From positions 186,001 through 250,000 of the forward strand of contig NZ_FQZI01000001.1 of the NCBI RefSeq assembly GCF_900142035.1: DNA of 64,000 nucleotides, read 5' to 3'. A model generated the notes under the pieces. That model was not told the origin of the DNA. It searched no databases and saw nothing but the letters and a program-made list of their open reading frames with translations. Below, piece by piece: positions 28,321 to 37,371 of this stretch. This stretch comes from Flavobacterium terrae (GTDB lineage Bacteria; Bacteroidota; Bacteroidia; Flavobacteriales; Flavobacteriaceae). The translations under genes were made by a program, and so were the position numbers. Position 1 is the stretch's first letter. Every line of letters begins with the position of its first letter.

Positions 28321-30143
28321 ACTTTTTCAATCTTAGGGAATACAATTTTTACTACTGTTCCTGTTTCTCCGCTATTTTTTTCAGTAATAGAAAAAGAAAT
28401 ATTGGTTTTGTACAATTCATTCAAAAGATTTATACGCTCTTTGGTATTGGTAACTCCACGCGACTGATGTACTTTTTGATTTCGGGTTTTAAGTTCGGCA
28501 CTTTGTGTTAATCCAATTCCGTTGTCATCCACAATCACCGAAATTTCTCCTCTATTCAATTCAAACTTCAGCAATAAAAGTCCTTTGGTTTCACGATAAC
28601 GTAAACCGTGCCAGATTGCATTTTCAAGATGAGGCTGAATTAACATATTAGGCACTAAAACCACTTCGGTATCTAAAGCATCATCTATCAATATTTCATA
28701 ATCAAATTTATCCTGAAAACGAAGATGTTCTAAATCCAAATACTTTTTAAGCTGTTCTGTTTCATTACTTAAACTAATAAAATCTTTGTTTGAATTCTCC
28801 ATCATGTTACGCATTAAATGTGAGTATGACGAAAGATATTTATTGGCTTCTAATTCTTTATTCTGTGAAATAAACTGGTTCACACTATTCAAACTATTGA
28901 AAATAAAATGAGGATTCATTTCCCTACGCAACGATTGCAACGCAATTTCTTTGTTTTTAGTTTTAATAGAATATAAAGCCTTTACAATAAAACCTACCAA
29001 AAGCAACAACAAAGCAGAAATCCCAATTAGGAAATAATTAAAAGTGTTTTTCTTCGAAATTAACTCGTCTTTTAATTGTTTTTCTTTTTCAAGTTGTTTG
29101 ATTCTGTCCTCGGTAACCTGAAAAGTTTTTTCATCAATCAGTGTGCTATCTTTTTTTATCAATTGGTCAAAATTCTTAAAAAAGTCTTCATACAAAGCCA
29201 TGCTTTCTTTTTGTTTTCCATTCGACTTATAGTACTCAAGTAATTGCTTTAAACTACTTTTAACCTCATCTGTTTTACCATAATGTGATGCTAAACTATA
29301 GGCCTTTTTTAAAGAAGCTACCGCATTTTCAGGTTCTTCCTTTTTAAAATATATTGTGCTTAATGATTGTAATTGTTTAATCTGTGTGTCAAAATCATTT
29401 TGCTTAACAGCATCATCCAATAACTTTTGATTAATTGTAATGGCTTTATCAAACTGATTATCGGCAGCATATACTTTTGCAATTTCGTTCTTTAGCTTTA
29501 CCACTTCTTCGGGTTTATCTTTAGAATAATTAATTGCTTTTGTAAAATTCAAAATGGCATCTTCACTATTACGCTGTACCAAACTAGCTTCAGCTTGTTG
29601 CTTATAGGCCTCGGCAACTTCTTCTTTTTTATCTTCTTTTTCTAACAATCGAACGTTCGATTTGGAATATTCCATTTGTGCAGCTGGATTATCAACATTT
29701 CGTAAACGATTAGCATCGTTTTTATTGATTAGTTCAGCATCTTTATCATTTGATGCAGCACCTGCCATTTCATAACTTTTAATAGCTGCATTTACTTTAT
29801 TTTGTGATTCCTGTACTTTAGCTAGACTTCTAGCTACTCTGGTTTTATCACTATTTAAGTTTAGTTTAGTATAACTTGCCAAAGCTTTCTTAAGATACTC
29901 TTCAGCTTTTGCAAAATCTTGTTTATTTGAAAATCCTTTAGCTAAAGTTTCATAATTCTTAGCAATCTTTAATTCATTGTTGGAGTCTAGTGATTCTTTT
30001 AAGTCATCTGCAGCCTTGCTAATTTTTACTGGATATGCTTTTTTGCTTTTATACTTTGGCACAATACTATCTTGTTGTGCTACCATTTCAAATTGAAACC
30101 CTAACACAAAAACAACAGTCCAAAACATCCAACTTACTCGCAT
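28317..30143 (-). CDS. TPR-containing LytS/YehU-type sensor histidine kinase
   Basis: I take the ATG at 30143 (608 residues) because it precedes a clean signal segment (MRVSWMFWTVVFVLGF...AQ); the frame extends to a TTG at 30197. The periplasmic region (about 40-355) is helical TPR-type repeats (FAKAEEYLKKALASYTKLN, ENAVASLKKAYSLA). One membrane helix (FLIGISALLLLLVGFIVKAL) is next, then the His_kinase block REMNPHFIFNSLN with H412 and an ATPase domain (NMLIQPHLENAIWHG, VDDNGIGL). The TPR region probably senses an envelope protein or stress. It is divergent from the toroid/VWA pair. Confidence 0.9.
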   Translation of the reverse strand: MRVSWMFWTVVFVLGFQFEMVAQQDSIVPKYKSKKAYPVKISKAADDLKESLDSNNELKIAKNYETLAKGFSNKQDFAKAEEYLKKALASYTKLNLNSDKTRVARSLAKVQESQNKVNAAIKSYEMAGAASNDKDAELINKNDANRLRNVDNPAAQMEYSKSNVRLLEKEDKKEEVAEAYKQQAEASLVQRNSEDAILNFTKAINYSKDKPEEVVKLKNEIAKVYAADNQFDKAITINQKLLDDAVKQNDFDTQIKQLQSLSTIYFKKEEPENAVASLKKAYSLASHYGKTDEVKSSLKQLLEYYKSNGKQKESMALYEDFFKNFDQLIKKDSTLIDEKTFQVTEDRIKQLEKEKQLKDELISKKNTFNYFLIGISALLLLLVGFIVKALYSIKTKNKEIALQSLRREMNPHFIFNSLNSVNQFISQNKELEANKYLSSYSHLMRNMMENSNKDFISLSNETEQLKKYLDLEHLRFQDKFDYEILIDDALDTEVVLVPNMLIQPHLENAIWHGLRYRETKGLLLLKFELNRGEISVIVDDNGIGLTQSAELKTRNQKVHQSRGVTNTKERINLLNELYKTNISFSITEKNSGETGTVVKIVFPKIEKV

Positions 30144-30261
30144 CTTCTTTGTAAATATTTGACAATGTAAAGAAACTATTTTAAAAAATGCTATCAAAAC
30201 GGTTTCACCAAGTCAACTCCCTCTTTCACCCATTCTGCAAAAAACGTGCAATTTCTTAGAA

Positions 30262-30269
30262 TAATTTTG
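30262..30269 (+). promoter_or_regulatory. Possible -7 element for the toroid gene
   Basis: TAATTTTG fits TAnnTTTG, 26 bases before the ATG at 30295. No -33 TTTG at standard distance. Confidence 0.4.
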
Positions 30270-30294
30270 AGGTATAATCTTAAAACGAAAAGCT

Positions 30295-31617
30295 ATGAAA
30301 ACCGGAAAACTTTTAATTGCAATAGGAAGCACCTTGTTACTTTCAGGAATAGTCCTTACAGCAAAAACTAATACTGAAAAACGATTAATTTCTAGATATG
30401 AAAAACAAACTCCAGTAAAAAAACCAACTACTGAAGAAAAACCTTGTGTGTTCATGTCTGTAATGGGAGAACAATCTGTAGAAAATCAATCCGTAAATAA
30501 AACAGACGCTAAAGTAAAAATTGCCATTGATAAAGGAGAAGCATGGCTAGGCAAAGCCCAAAATCAAGATGGCGGATGGGGCGCAGGATCACATTCTAAT
30601 CAAGGTGAAATGAATCCGCACGCAGTGAGTTCTGATCCTGCAACAACAGCTATGGCTTCAATGGCTTTGTATCGCATGGGTTATTCAATAAATTCAGGAA
30701 AATACAAACAAGAATTATCTAATGCTCTTCAATATTTACTTAATGAGGTTGAAAAAAACAAAGACAATGAATTTATCACCCAAATAAGAGGTACACAAAT
30801 TCAAACCAAACTAGGACAAAACATTGATGCGGTTTTAACACTACAATTTCTAAATCAAATCATACCAACTATTACAGATCAAAAATTGGCTAAGAAAGTT
30901 GAAGATGCCATTCAAATATGTGTCGATAAAATAGAAAAATCCTATGACGGAAATGGAAAAGTTTCAGGAGCTGGTTGGGCTGGTGTATTACAATCTTCTT
31001 TTGCTAATTCAGGGTTAGAACAGGCGTCAAAAAACAAAAATATTAAAGTGAACAAAGACAAAATTGATGCTGCAAGAAAATACCAAAAAGACAATTACGA
31101 TACCGAAAGAAATACAGCAAAAACCGAAGATGGTGCAGGTGTTATGTTGTACGCAGTAAGTAGCTCAGTTAGGGGAAGTGCTGCTGAAGCAAAAGAAGCA
31201 GAAGATTTACTTGAAAATGCAAAAGCTTCAGGAAAAATTGACAAAAAAGCGGTCATGAATAAAGAAAACCTTGAAAAAATAGGTGTTTCAAAAGAGAAAG
31301 CTTCTTCATATGATGTGGCGACCAAAGTTTATAAAGCAGCAAAAACGCAAGCAATGGATAACAATGTTATGAATGGTTTTGGAAATAACGGAGGTGAAGA
31401 GTTTCTTAGTTTCTTACAAACTGGAGAGTCTATGATGGTTAAAAAAGATGACGATTGGAAAAATTGGTACGATAATGTAAGTGGAAAAATGATAAAAATC
31501 CAAAATGATAATGGCAGCTGGAATGGTCATCATTGTATTACAAGCCCAGTATTTTGTACTGCAACTAGCTTACTTATTTTAACCATAGAAAACGACATTA
31601 AAAGCTTTCAACAATAA
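30295..31617 (+). CDS. Secreted alpha/alpha-toroid (prenyltransferase/squalene-cyclase-like) protein
   Basis: The 440-residue protein has an N-terminal hydrophobic signal (LLIAIGSTLLLSGIVL) and a helical body. QW-type repeats of the terpene-cyclase/prenyltransferase toroid are present at both ends: KAQNQDGGWGAG (87-97) and QNDNGSWNGHHC (403-414), followed by SPVFCTATSLLIL. Helices such as DPATTAMASMALYRMGYS lie between. The DXDD acid motif of squalene-hopene cyclases is not seen and the protein is exported, so it is not a standard cyclase. A 100-residue Lys/Ala-rich stretch (about 250-350) is a family-specific insertion. Its partner is probably the VWA lipoprotein 17 bases downstream. Confidence 0.72.
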   Translation: MKTGKLLIAIGSTLLLSGIVLTAKTNTEKRLISRYEKQTPVKKPTTEEKPCVFMSVMGEQSVENQSVNKTDAKVKIAIDKGEAWLGKAQNQDGGWGAGSHSNQGEMNPHAVSSDPATTAMASMALYRMGYSINSGKYKQELSNALQYLLNEVEKNKDNEFITQIRGTQIQTKLGQNIDAVLTLQFLNQIIPTITDQKLAKKVEDAIQICVDKIEKSYDGNGKVSGAGWAGVLQSSFANSGLEQASKNKNIKVNKDKIDAARKYQKDNYDTERNTAKTEDGAGVMLYAVSSSVRGSAAEAKEAEDLLENAKASGKIDKKAVMNKENLEKIGVSKEKASSYDVATKVYKAAKTQAMDNNVMNGFGNNGGEEFLSFLQTGESMMVKKDDDWKNWYDNVSGKMIKIQNDNGSWNGHHCITSPVFCTATSLLILTIENDIKSFQQ

Positions 31618-31634
31618 TTTTAAAAATATATATT

Positions 31635-32792
31635 ATGAAAACTCAACTTATATTATCAGCAACATTATTAGCAACTTCATTATCATTTGCATCTTGCAAT
31701 TCATCAACTGCAAAACCAAAAGAACCTAAGAAAACAGAGGTTGCAAACGAAACTACAAAAATTCAAGTAGCTCTTTTACTAGATACGTCAAACAGCATGG
31801 ACGGATTGATAGAACAAGCAAAATCCCGTTTATGGAATATTGTAAATACTCTAACCACTTTAAAATACAATGGAAAAACACCAGATATCGAAATTGGTTT
31901 ATATGAATATGGTAACGATGCCCTTTCTGCACAAGCAAATTATATCAGACAAGTTGCACCATTAACAACCGATTTGGATTTAATTTCTGAAAAATTATTT
32001 TCTTTAAGAACCAATGGAGGTTCAGAATACTGTGGCGCAGTGATATCAGATGCTACACGACAATTATCTTGGGGCAAAGACAACAACAATATGAAATTGA
32101 TCTACATTGCTGGGAACGAACCTTTCAATCAAGGCAATATTAATTATAAAGAAGCCATAAGTGATGCTTTACGAAATGACATCTATGTAAATACTATTTT
32201 CTGTGGAGATCAAATGGAAGGAATTAGAACATTTTGGAGAGATGGTGCCGATGCAGGTAAAGGAAAATACTTTAATATCGATTCTAATAGAGCTGTTCAT
32301 TATATAGTAACGCCTTATGATGTTAGAATTTCAGAATGTAATGTTTTAATGAATGACACTTATATTGGTTACGGAAGCATGGGTTATGAAAAGAAAATGA
32401 ATCAAGCAACACAAGATTCTAACGCAAAAGGGGTTTCTTCGGCTAATTATGCCGAAAGAGCAGTAAGCAAATCAAAAGTTGCATACAAAAATGAAAGTTG
32501 GGATTTAGTTGACAGAGCTAAAAAAGACAAAGATGTGGTTGCTAAACTAAGAAAGGAAGAATTACCAAAAGAGTTGCAAAACAAATCGAAGGAAGAAATT
32601 CAGGCATATGTAGATAAAAAATCAAAAGAACGTGAAGTTCTTCAGAAAGAAATTACCGAATTAGGCAAAAAACGTCAAGCTTATATCGATGAGGAAATGA
32701 AGAAAACAAAATCTCAAGACGATCTAGGAAATGCCATAAACACCTCTATCATTGGCTTTGCTAAAACGAAAGGCTACTCAGTAGAAAAATAA
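31635..32792 (+). CDS. VWA-domain lipoprotein
   Basis: A 385-residue lipoprotein; the signal ends SLSFASC with Cys near residue 21. The von Willebrand A domain (about 43-235) starts with the metal-site motif DTSNS (50-54), followed by LRTNGGSEYCGAVISDA, which supplies the Thr/Gly-Gly loop. The usual third Asp position reads IAGNEP, so the metal site is altered but may still bind. The C-terminal 120 residues are charged and helical, with a likely coiled coil (KSKEREVLQKEITELGKKRQAYIDEEMKK). VWA domains mediate protein-protein contact. It is cotranscribed with the toroid gene. Confidence 0.8.
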   Translation: MKTQLILSATLLATSLSFASCNSSTAKPKEPKKTEVANETTKIQVALLLDTSNSMDGLIEQAKSRLWNIVNTLTTLKYNGKTPDIEIGLYEYGNDALSAQANYIRQVAPLTTDLDLISEKLFSLRTNGGSEYCGAVISDATRQLSWGKDNNNMKLIYIAGNEPFNQGNINYKEAISDALRNDIYVNTIFCGDQMEGIRTFWRDGADAGKGKYFNIDSNRAVHYIVTPYDVRISECNVLMNDTYIGYGSMGYEKKMNQATQDSNAKGVSSANYAERAVSKSKVAYKNESWDLVDRAKKDKDVVAKLRKEELPKELQNKSKEEIQAYVDKKSKEREVLQKEITELGKKRQAYIDEEMKKTKSQDDLGNAINTSIIGFAKTKGYSVEK

Positions 32793-32810
32793 TTTGGTTT
32801 TATAAGAATT

Positions 32811-32836
32811 TCCCGACTTTTATGTCGGGATTTTTT
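32811..32836 (+). terminator. Terminator after the VWA gene
   Basis: Stem TCCCGAC/GTCGGGA with a 6-base loop and six T, 18 bases past the stop. Confidence 0.85.
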
Positions 32837-32867
32837 ATAACTTTATAACAATCAAACAATTACAACC

Positions 32868-34241
32868 ATGAGATTTTTATACCTACTTATTGCCTTAGTC
32901 TTTATACAATTTGAAAGTAAATCACAAACTGGTACTATTGCTTTACAAAGTTTTGGAACAGGATTTGCCTCTCCTGTAGATATTGAAAACTGTGGTGATA
33001 GCAGATTATTTGTTGTTGAACAAGATGGGTTAATTAGAATTTTAAACAGCAATGGAACAATAAATCCAACTCCTTTCTTAAACATTACCTCATTGACAAA
33101 TCAAAGTGGTGAACAAGGTTTACTTGGTCTTGCTTTTCATCCTAATTACAGTACAAATGGTTTGTTTTACATCAACTATACTAATACAAGTGGCAATACT
33201 GTAATCGCTCGTTATTCTGTTAATTCAGGAAATCCAAACATAGCAAATACAACAGGAACAATTTTACTCACAGTGAATCAACCATTCACCAACCATAATG
33301 GAGGTACATTAAAATTTGGTTCTGATGGTTATTTATATATTGGCATGGGAGATGGTGGTAGTGGTGGAGACCCCGGCAATAGAGCACAAAACATCAATGA
33401 GTTACTGGGAAAAATGCTTCGAATCGATGTTAATTCTGGAAGTCCTTACGGAATTCCACCTACTAATCCGTATGTTGGAATAGCTGGTGCTGATGAGATT
33501 TGGGCAATAGGTTTACGAAATCCTTGGAAGTTCTCTTTTGATAGACAAACAGGAGATTTGTGGATTGCTGATGTAGGCCAAAATCAATACGAAGAAGTAA
33601 ATAGAGCAACAGCATCTGAAAGTGGTTTGAATTATGGTTGGCGTTGTTATGAAGGTAATACTGCATACAATACAGCGGGTTGTGCTGCGCAATCAACAAT
33701 GAAATCGCCTTTATTTACAACGAACCACACCAATGGTTTTTGTTCTATCACTGGAGGATATGTTTACCGAGGCACACAATACCCGAATTTTCAAGGAAAA
33801 TATTTCTTTTCTGATTATTGCAAAGCTCAAATTGGGTCAAGTGACGGCTTAGGAAATGTTTCTTTTTCGGCAACATTTAGTGGTAATAATTTTGTGTCTT
33901 TTGGAGAAGATGTAAATGGTGAATTGTATGTAGCATCAATAAACGGAACTATTTACAAATTAATAGATAGTTCTTTAAGTGTTACAGAGAACAGTCTAAC
34001 TTCTGTTAAAGTTTATCCTAATCCAGTTACTAATGAATTATATATTAGTAATTCAGACATTGCAAATCCAATTCGCAATATTGAAATTCTTGACCTACAA
34101 GGCAAATCAATTCTGAAAGAAACCAATAAGAGCCAACCCATTACCTATGTAAACACAAATCATCTATCGAATGGTTTGTACTTTTTAAAAATAACCAATG
34201 ATTCTGGCTCACATTTTATCCATAAATTAATTAAGGAATAA
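32868..34241 (+). CDS. PQQ-dependent sugar dehydrogenase-like protein with T9SS sorting domain
   Basis: A 457-residue secreted protein with a signal peptide (ending SKSQ). Residues 25-365 form a six-bladed propeller of the glucose/sorbosone dehydrogenase family: GEQGLLGLAFHPNY, NHNGGTLKFGSDGYLYIGMGDGGSGGDPGNRAQ, LLGKMLRIDV, IWAIGLRNPWKFSFD, LWIADVGQNQYEEVN and GFCSITGGYVYRG. Residues 385-457 are a type-A type IX secretion sorting domain (VKVYPNPVTNELYIS ... GLYFLKITND ... HKLIKE). It should be exported across the outer membrane and oxidise aldoses if PQQ is supplied. The gene ends 6 bases from the convergent aldo/keto reductase. Confidence 0.88.
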   Translation: MRFLYLLIALVFIQFESKSQTGTIALQSFGTGFASPVDIENCGDSRLFVVEQDGLIRILNSNGTINPTPFLNITSLTNQSGEQGLLGLAFHPNYSTNGLFYINYTNTSGNTVIARYSVNSGNPNIANTTGTILLTVNQPFTNHNGGTLKFGSDGYLYIGMGDGGSGGDPGNRAQNINELLGKMLRIDVNSGSPYGIPPTNPYVGIAGADEIWAIGLRNPWKFSFDRQTGDLWIADVGQNQYEEVNRATASESGLNYGWRCYEGNTAYNTAGCAAQSTMKSPLFTTNHTNGFCSITGGYVYRGTQYPNFQGKYFFSDYCKAQIGSSDGLGNVSFSATFSGNNFVSFGEDVNGELYVASINGTIYKLIDSSLSVTENSLTSVKVYPNPVTNELYISNSDIANPIRNIEILDLQGKSILKETNKSQPITYVNTNHLSNGLYFLKITNDSGSHFIHKLIKE

Positions 34242-34247
34242 ATAACT

Positions 34248-35285
34248 TTATGGTGCTGGATTAGGTATTAGTTCCTGAATTTTTTCAATTTGATTCAGCA
34301 CATCATCTGTTAATCTAACATCGAAGGCATTAATATTTTCTTCTAATTGATCTAGAGAAGTAGCTCCAATAATGGTTGAAGTCACAAATTTTTGATGATG
34401 CACAAAAGCAAGTGCCATTTCTGTTAATGTCAATCCTAAACTATGCGCTAAGTCTTGGTACATTTTGGTCACTTTGTAGCAATTTTCATTAGTGTAACGC
34501 ACAAAATTCGGGAAAGTCCCCATACGTGAATTGGTTGGTGTTTCATTTAAATATTTACCTGTTAAGAAGCCAAAGGCCAAAGGAGAATAAGCTAATAAAC
34601 CCACATTTTCTCGCATACATATTTCAGATAAACCAACCTCAAATAACCTATTAAGTAATGAATATGGATTTTGTATTGTAGCAATTCTAGGTAAATTATG
34701 TTTTTCTGCTTCGTTTAGAAACTTCATTACACCCCAAGGGTTTTCATTAGAAACACCTATATGCTTAATTTTACCATCTTTAATTAAACCATCAAAAACA
34801 GTCAAAACTTCAAAGATATTTTCTTGCCAATTAGCATCAATATCCGAAATACCTCTTTTCCCAAACATATTCATAACCCTTTCAGGCCAGTGCATCTGAT
34901 ATAAATCAATACAATCTATTTGAAGGTTTTTTAAACTTAATTCAACAGCTTCATGGATGCTTTTCTTAGAAAAATCTAAAGGCTTTCTAATATAACCCAT
35001 ACCTCGATTTGGTCCAGCAATTTTGGTTGCAACAACCATTTTATCTCTTTTATGTTTATTTTTAGCTAACCAAGTTCCAATAAATCTTTCGGTACTCCCA
35101 AAAATATGTTCATTCCCTCCTATTGGATACATTTCTGCCGTATCTAAAAAGTTAATACCTCTCTCAAAAGCATAGTCAAGTTGTAGGTGTGCTTCAACTT
35201 CAGAATTTTGATTTCCAAAAGTCATTGTTCCTAAACAGATTTCACTAACTTCAAGATTAGTATTGGGCAGAATTATATTTTTCAT
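34248..35285 (-). CDS. Aldo/keto reductase, Tas-like
   Basis: I choose the ATG at 35285 (345 residues); the frame extends to 35324, but the family starts at MKNIILPNTNLEVSEICLGTMTFG. E. coli Tas is almost the same length and shares the NPYSLLN, EVGL and LGATSLDQL-type blocks. The catalytic tetrad is seen: Asp and Tyr in FLDTAEMYP, Lys in VATKIAG and His in YQMHWPE. It is a NADPH-dependent carbonyl reductase in the cytoplasm. No operon partner. Confidence 0.88.
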   Translation of the reverse strand: MKNIILPNTNLEVSEICLGTMTFGNQNSEVEAHLQLDYAFERGINFLDTAEMYPIGGNEHIFGSTERFIGTWLAKNKHKRDKMVVATKIAGPNRGMGYIRKPLDFSKKSIHEAVELSLKNLQIDCIDLYQMHWPERVMNMFGKRGISDIDANWQENIFEVLTVFDGLIKDGKIKHIGVSNENPWGVMKFLNEAEKHNLPRIATIQNPYSLLNRLFEVGLSEICMRENVGLLAYSPLAFGFLTGKYLNETPTNSRMGTFPNFVRYTNENCYKVTKMYQDLAHSLGLTLTEMALAFVHHQKFVTSTIIGATSLDQLEENINAFDVRLTDDVLNQIEKIQELIPNPAP

Positions 35286-35330
35286 GAGGGAATTTTTAGA
35301 CTTTGCAAATTTAAGGAGTTTCATTTAATA

Positions 35331-35358
35331 AAAAAGTCCAGACAACTCTGGACTTTTT
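35331..35358 (-). terminator. Terminator after the OmpA-family gene
   Basis: Perfect 12-base stem AAAAAGTCCAGA/TCTGGACTTTTT with a 4-base loop, 19 bases past the stop on the minus strand. Confidence 0.88.
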
Positions 35359-35376
35359 ATTTATTATATGTTTTTT

Positions 35377-36342
35377 TTAGATTTCGTTTAGTGCTTTACT
35401 TAACTCATCTAATTTTGGCGTAAGAATAATTTCGATACGTCTGTTTTTAGCCTTACCATCGTTAGTGTCATTTGAAACTAATGGCGAATACTCACTACGT
35501 CCTGCCGCTGTTAAATTTTCTTTTTTAACTTTCGGGTTTGATGATAAAATATTTACAATTGCAGTCGCACGTTTTGTAGATAAATCCCAGTTGTTTTCAA
35601 TACCTCCAGCTAAAGTTCCTGTAATTTTATCGTTGTCTGTATGTCCTTCTATTAAAACTGAAATTTCAGGATTATCACCTAGTACTTTACCTACTAAGTC
35701 TACTGCTTTTTTACCTTCGGTACCAACAGTCCAACTTCCTGATTCAAAAAGTAATTTGTTATCCATAGACACATATACTTTTCCATCTTTCTGATGAACC
35801 ATTAAACCTTTTCCTTCAAAAGCCTTCAATGATTTTGACAACGTTTCGCGAAGTTTTTTCATTGAAGCTTCTTTAGCAGCAATTAATCCTTCTAATTCCG
35901 CTACTCTATCTGATCTATCTTTGAAATCTCTACCTAATTTATCTAAACGTGCTTTTTCGTCAGCCAAAGCTTTCTCTTTAGCCTCTAATTGAGCTAACAA
36001 CTCACGGTTTTTATCCATGTTAGCTTTCAAAGCAGCATCACTATTTTTCTCTAAAGCATCATAAGAACTTTGAAGCGTTTGAAGATTATTGCTTGAAGCA
36101 GCATAATCGGCAGCCAACTTATCACGCTCAGATTTTAATTTTTCTAGTTCCGATTTTAAGTTTGCGTTATCTAAATCAGATTGACTTTTCCCTGATTTTA
36201 ATAGTTCATTCTCATCTGCCAAGGTGTTTCTTTCCTTTTTTAATTCGGCATATTTATTCTCTAAATCAGTGTAAATTTTCTTTGAAACACAAGAGGTGCT
36301 TAAAGCTAACACTAATAATCCTGCTGAAACTTTTTTTATCAT
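35377..36342 (-). CDS. OmpA-family lipoprotein with coiled coil
   Basis: The 321-residue protein has a lipoprotein signal (LVLALSTSC, Cys about residue 18). A long heptad coiled coil runs from about 25 to 170 (many Leu, Lys and Glu), then an OmpA C-terminal peptidoglycan-binding domain (about 190-310): VLIEGHTDNDKITG, NWDLSTKRATAIVNIL, LTAAGRSEYSPLVSNDT and AKNRRIEIIL. The domain should bind diaminopimelate in peptidoglycan while the lipid anchors it in the outer membrane. It stands alone. Confidence 0.9.
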   Translation of the reverse strand: MIKKVSAGLLVLALSTSCVSKKIYTDLENKYAELKKERNTLADENELLKSGKSQSDLDNANLKSELEKLKSERDKLAADYAASSNNLQTLQSSYDALEKNSDAALKANMDKNRELLAQLEAKEKALADEKARLDKLGRDFKDRSDRVAELEGLIAAKEASMKKLRETLSKSLKAFEGKGLMVHQKDGKVYVSMDNKLLFESGSWTVGTEGKKAVDLVGKVLGDNPEISVLIEGHTDNDKITGTLAGGIENNWDLSTKRATAIVNILSSNPKVKKENLTAAGRSEYSPLVSNDTNDGKAKNRRIEIILTPKLDELSKALNEI

Positions 36343-36419
36343 TTTATTCTACTTATTTGTTAGAACTATTCCCGTTAATTTTAAATTACAATTAAAACGA
36401 AAAATAGACTCTAAAATTA

Positions 36420-37181
36420 TTATTCAATCTCTACTAAAATTGGGCAATGGTCAGAATGTTTGGCTTCAGGTAATATTAAGGCTCTTTTCATTCTATCTTT
36501 CATAGGTTCTGAAACTAAATTGTAATCAATTCTCCATCCCTTATTGTTTTCTCTTGCATTTGCTCTGTAACTCCACCAACTGTAATTATGAGGCTCTTTA
36601 TTAAAATGTCTAAAACTATCCACGAATCCTGACTTCATAAACGCATCCAACCATGCACGTTCTTCTGGTAAAAATCCTGAAACTTTTGCATTACGAATAG
36701 GATCATGAATATCAATAGCTTCATGACAGATGTTATAATCACCACCAATGACAAGATTTGGAATTTCTTTTTTCAGATTATTTATATACTCCTGAAAATC
36801 ATCCATGTATTTGAACTTATGATCTAATCGATCAATGTTAGTCCCAGAAGGCAAGTACAAACTCATAACAGAAAAGTCCTCAAAATCAGCACGTACATTT
36901 CGCCCTTCAAAATCCATATGAGGAATCCCAGTACCAAAAACAACTTGTTTAGGTTCGATTTTAGATAGAATCGCTACACCACTATAGCCTTTTTTTTGAG
37001 CAGGAAAATAATATTGGTAAGGATAACCAGCCATTTCAATTTCCATAACAGGGATTTGGTCTTGAGTAGCTTTTATTTCCTGAAGACAGATAACATCAGG
37101 ATTTGCAGCTTTTAACCAATCTAGAAATCCTTTAGTTATAGCAGCACGGATTCCATTAACATTATAGGAAATAATCTTCAT
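36420..37181 (-). CDS. xth: Exodeoxyribonuclease III
   Basis: The 253-residue enzyme is an AP endonuclease and 3'-5' exonuclease for base-excision repair. I use the ATG at 37181 (MKIISYNVNGIRAA); the longer frame to 37223 adds a weak leader. The metal-binding Glu is in CLQEIKATQ, the Asp/Asn pair in GGDYNICH, and the catalytic Asp-His in AKHSDHCPILVEIE. W-S-Y-R-A and GWRIDYNLVS blocks are typical. Confidence 0.93.
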   Translation of the reverse strand: MKIISYNVNGIRAAITKGFLDWLKAANPDVICLQEIKATQDQIPVMEIEMAGYPYQYYFPAQKKGYSGVAILSKIEPKQVVFGTGIPHMDFEGRNVRADFEDFSVMSLYLPSGTNIDRLDHKFKYMDDFQEYINNLKKEIPNLVIGGDYNICHEAIDIHDPIRNAKVSGFLPEERAWLDAFMKSGFVDSFRHFNKEPHNYSWWSYRANARENNKGWRIDYNLVSEPMKDRMKRALILPEAKHSDHCPILVEIE

Positions 37182-37338
37182 TTGGGGTACTTGTTTTTTC
37201 AAAAGTATTGAAAAATCAATCAAATTAAAACAAGATTTTTAATTAAGTTTTAATGATTTAAAAATCAATTAGTTAAGCTAGTAAATAAAATAAAAGGGGA
37301 ATACTTACAAAACCACTTAGGAAGTTACATCATTTTTG

Positions 37339-37346
37339 TATCTTTG
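37339..37346 (+). promoter_or_regulatory. Candidate -7 element for olsF
   Basis: TATCTTTG fits TAnnTTTG, 26 bases before the ATG at 37372. A start at the upstream TTG (37336) would place the promoter inside the coding region. The rest of the 190-base gap (37182-37371) shows nothing clear. Confidence 0.5.
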
Positions 37347-37371
37347 TTTTTCGCATAAAATCAAAAAATTA

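Noticed and set aside
30213-30455. An 80-residue minus frame between the kinase and toroid genes
   Set aside because: It runs antisense through the signal region of the toroid gene and has no start context.
37336-37371. TTG start 12 codons upstream for olsF
   Set aside because: It would put the -7 element TATCTTTG inside the coding region; the ATG at 37372 fits the family better.
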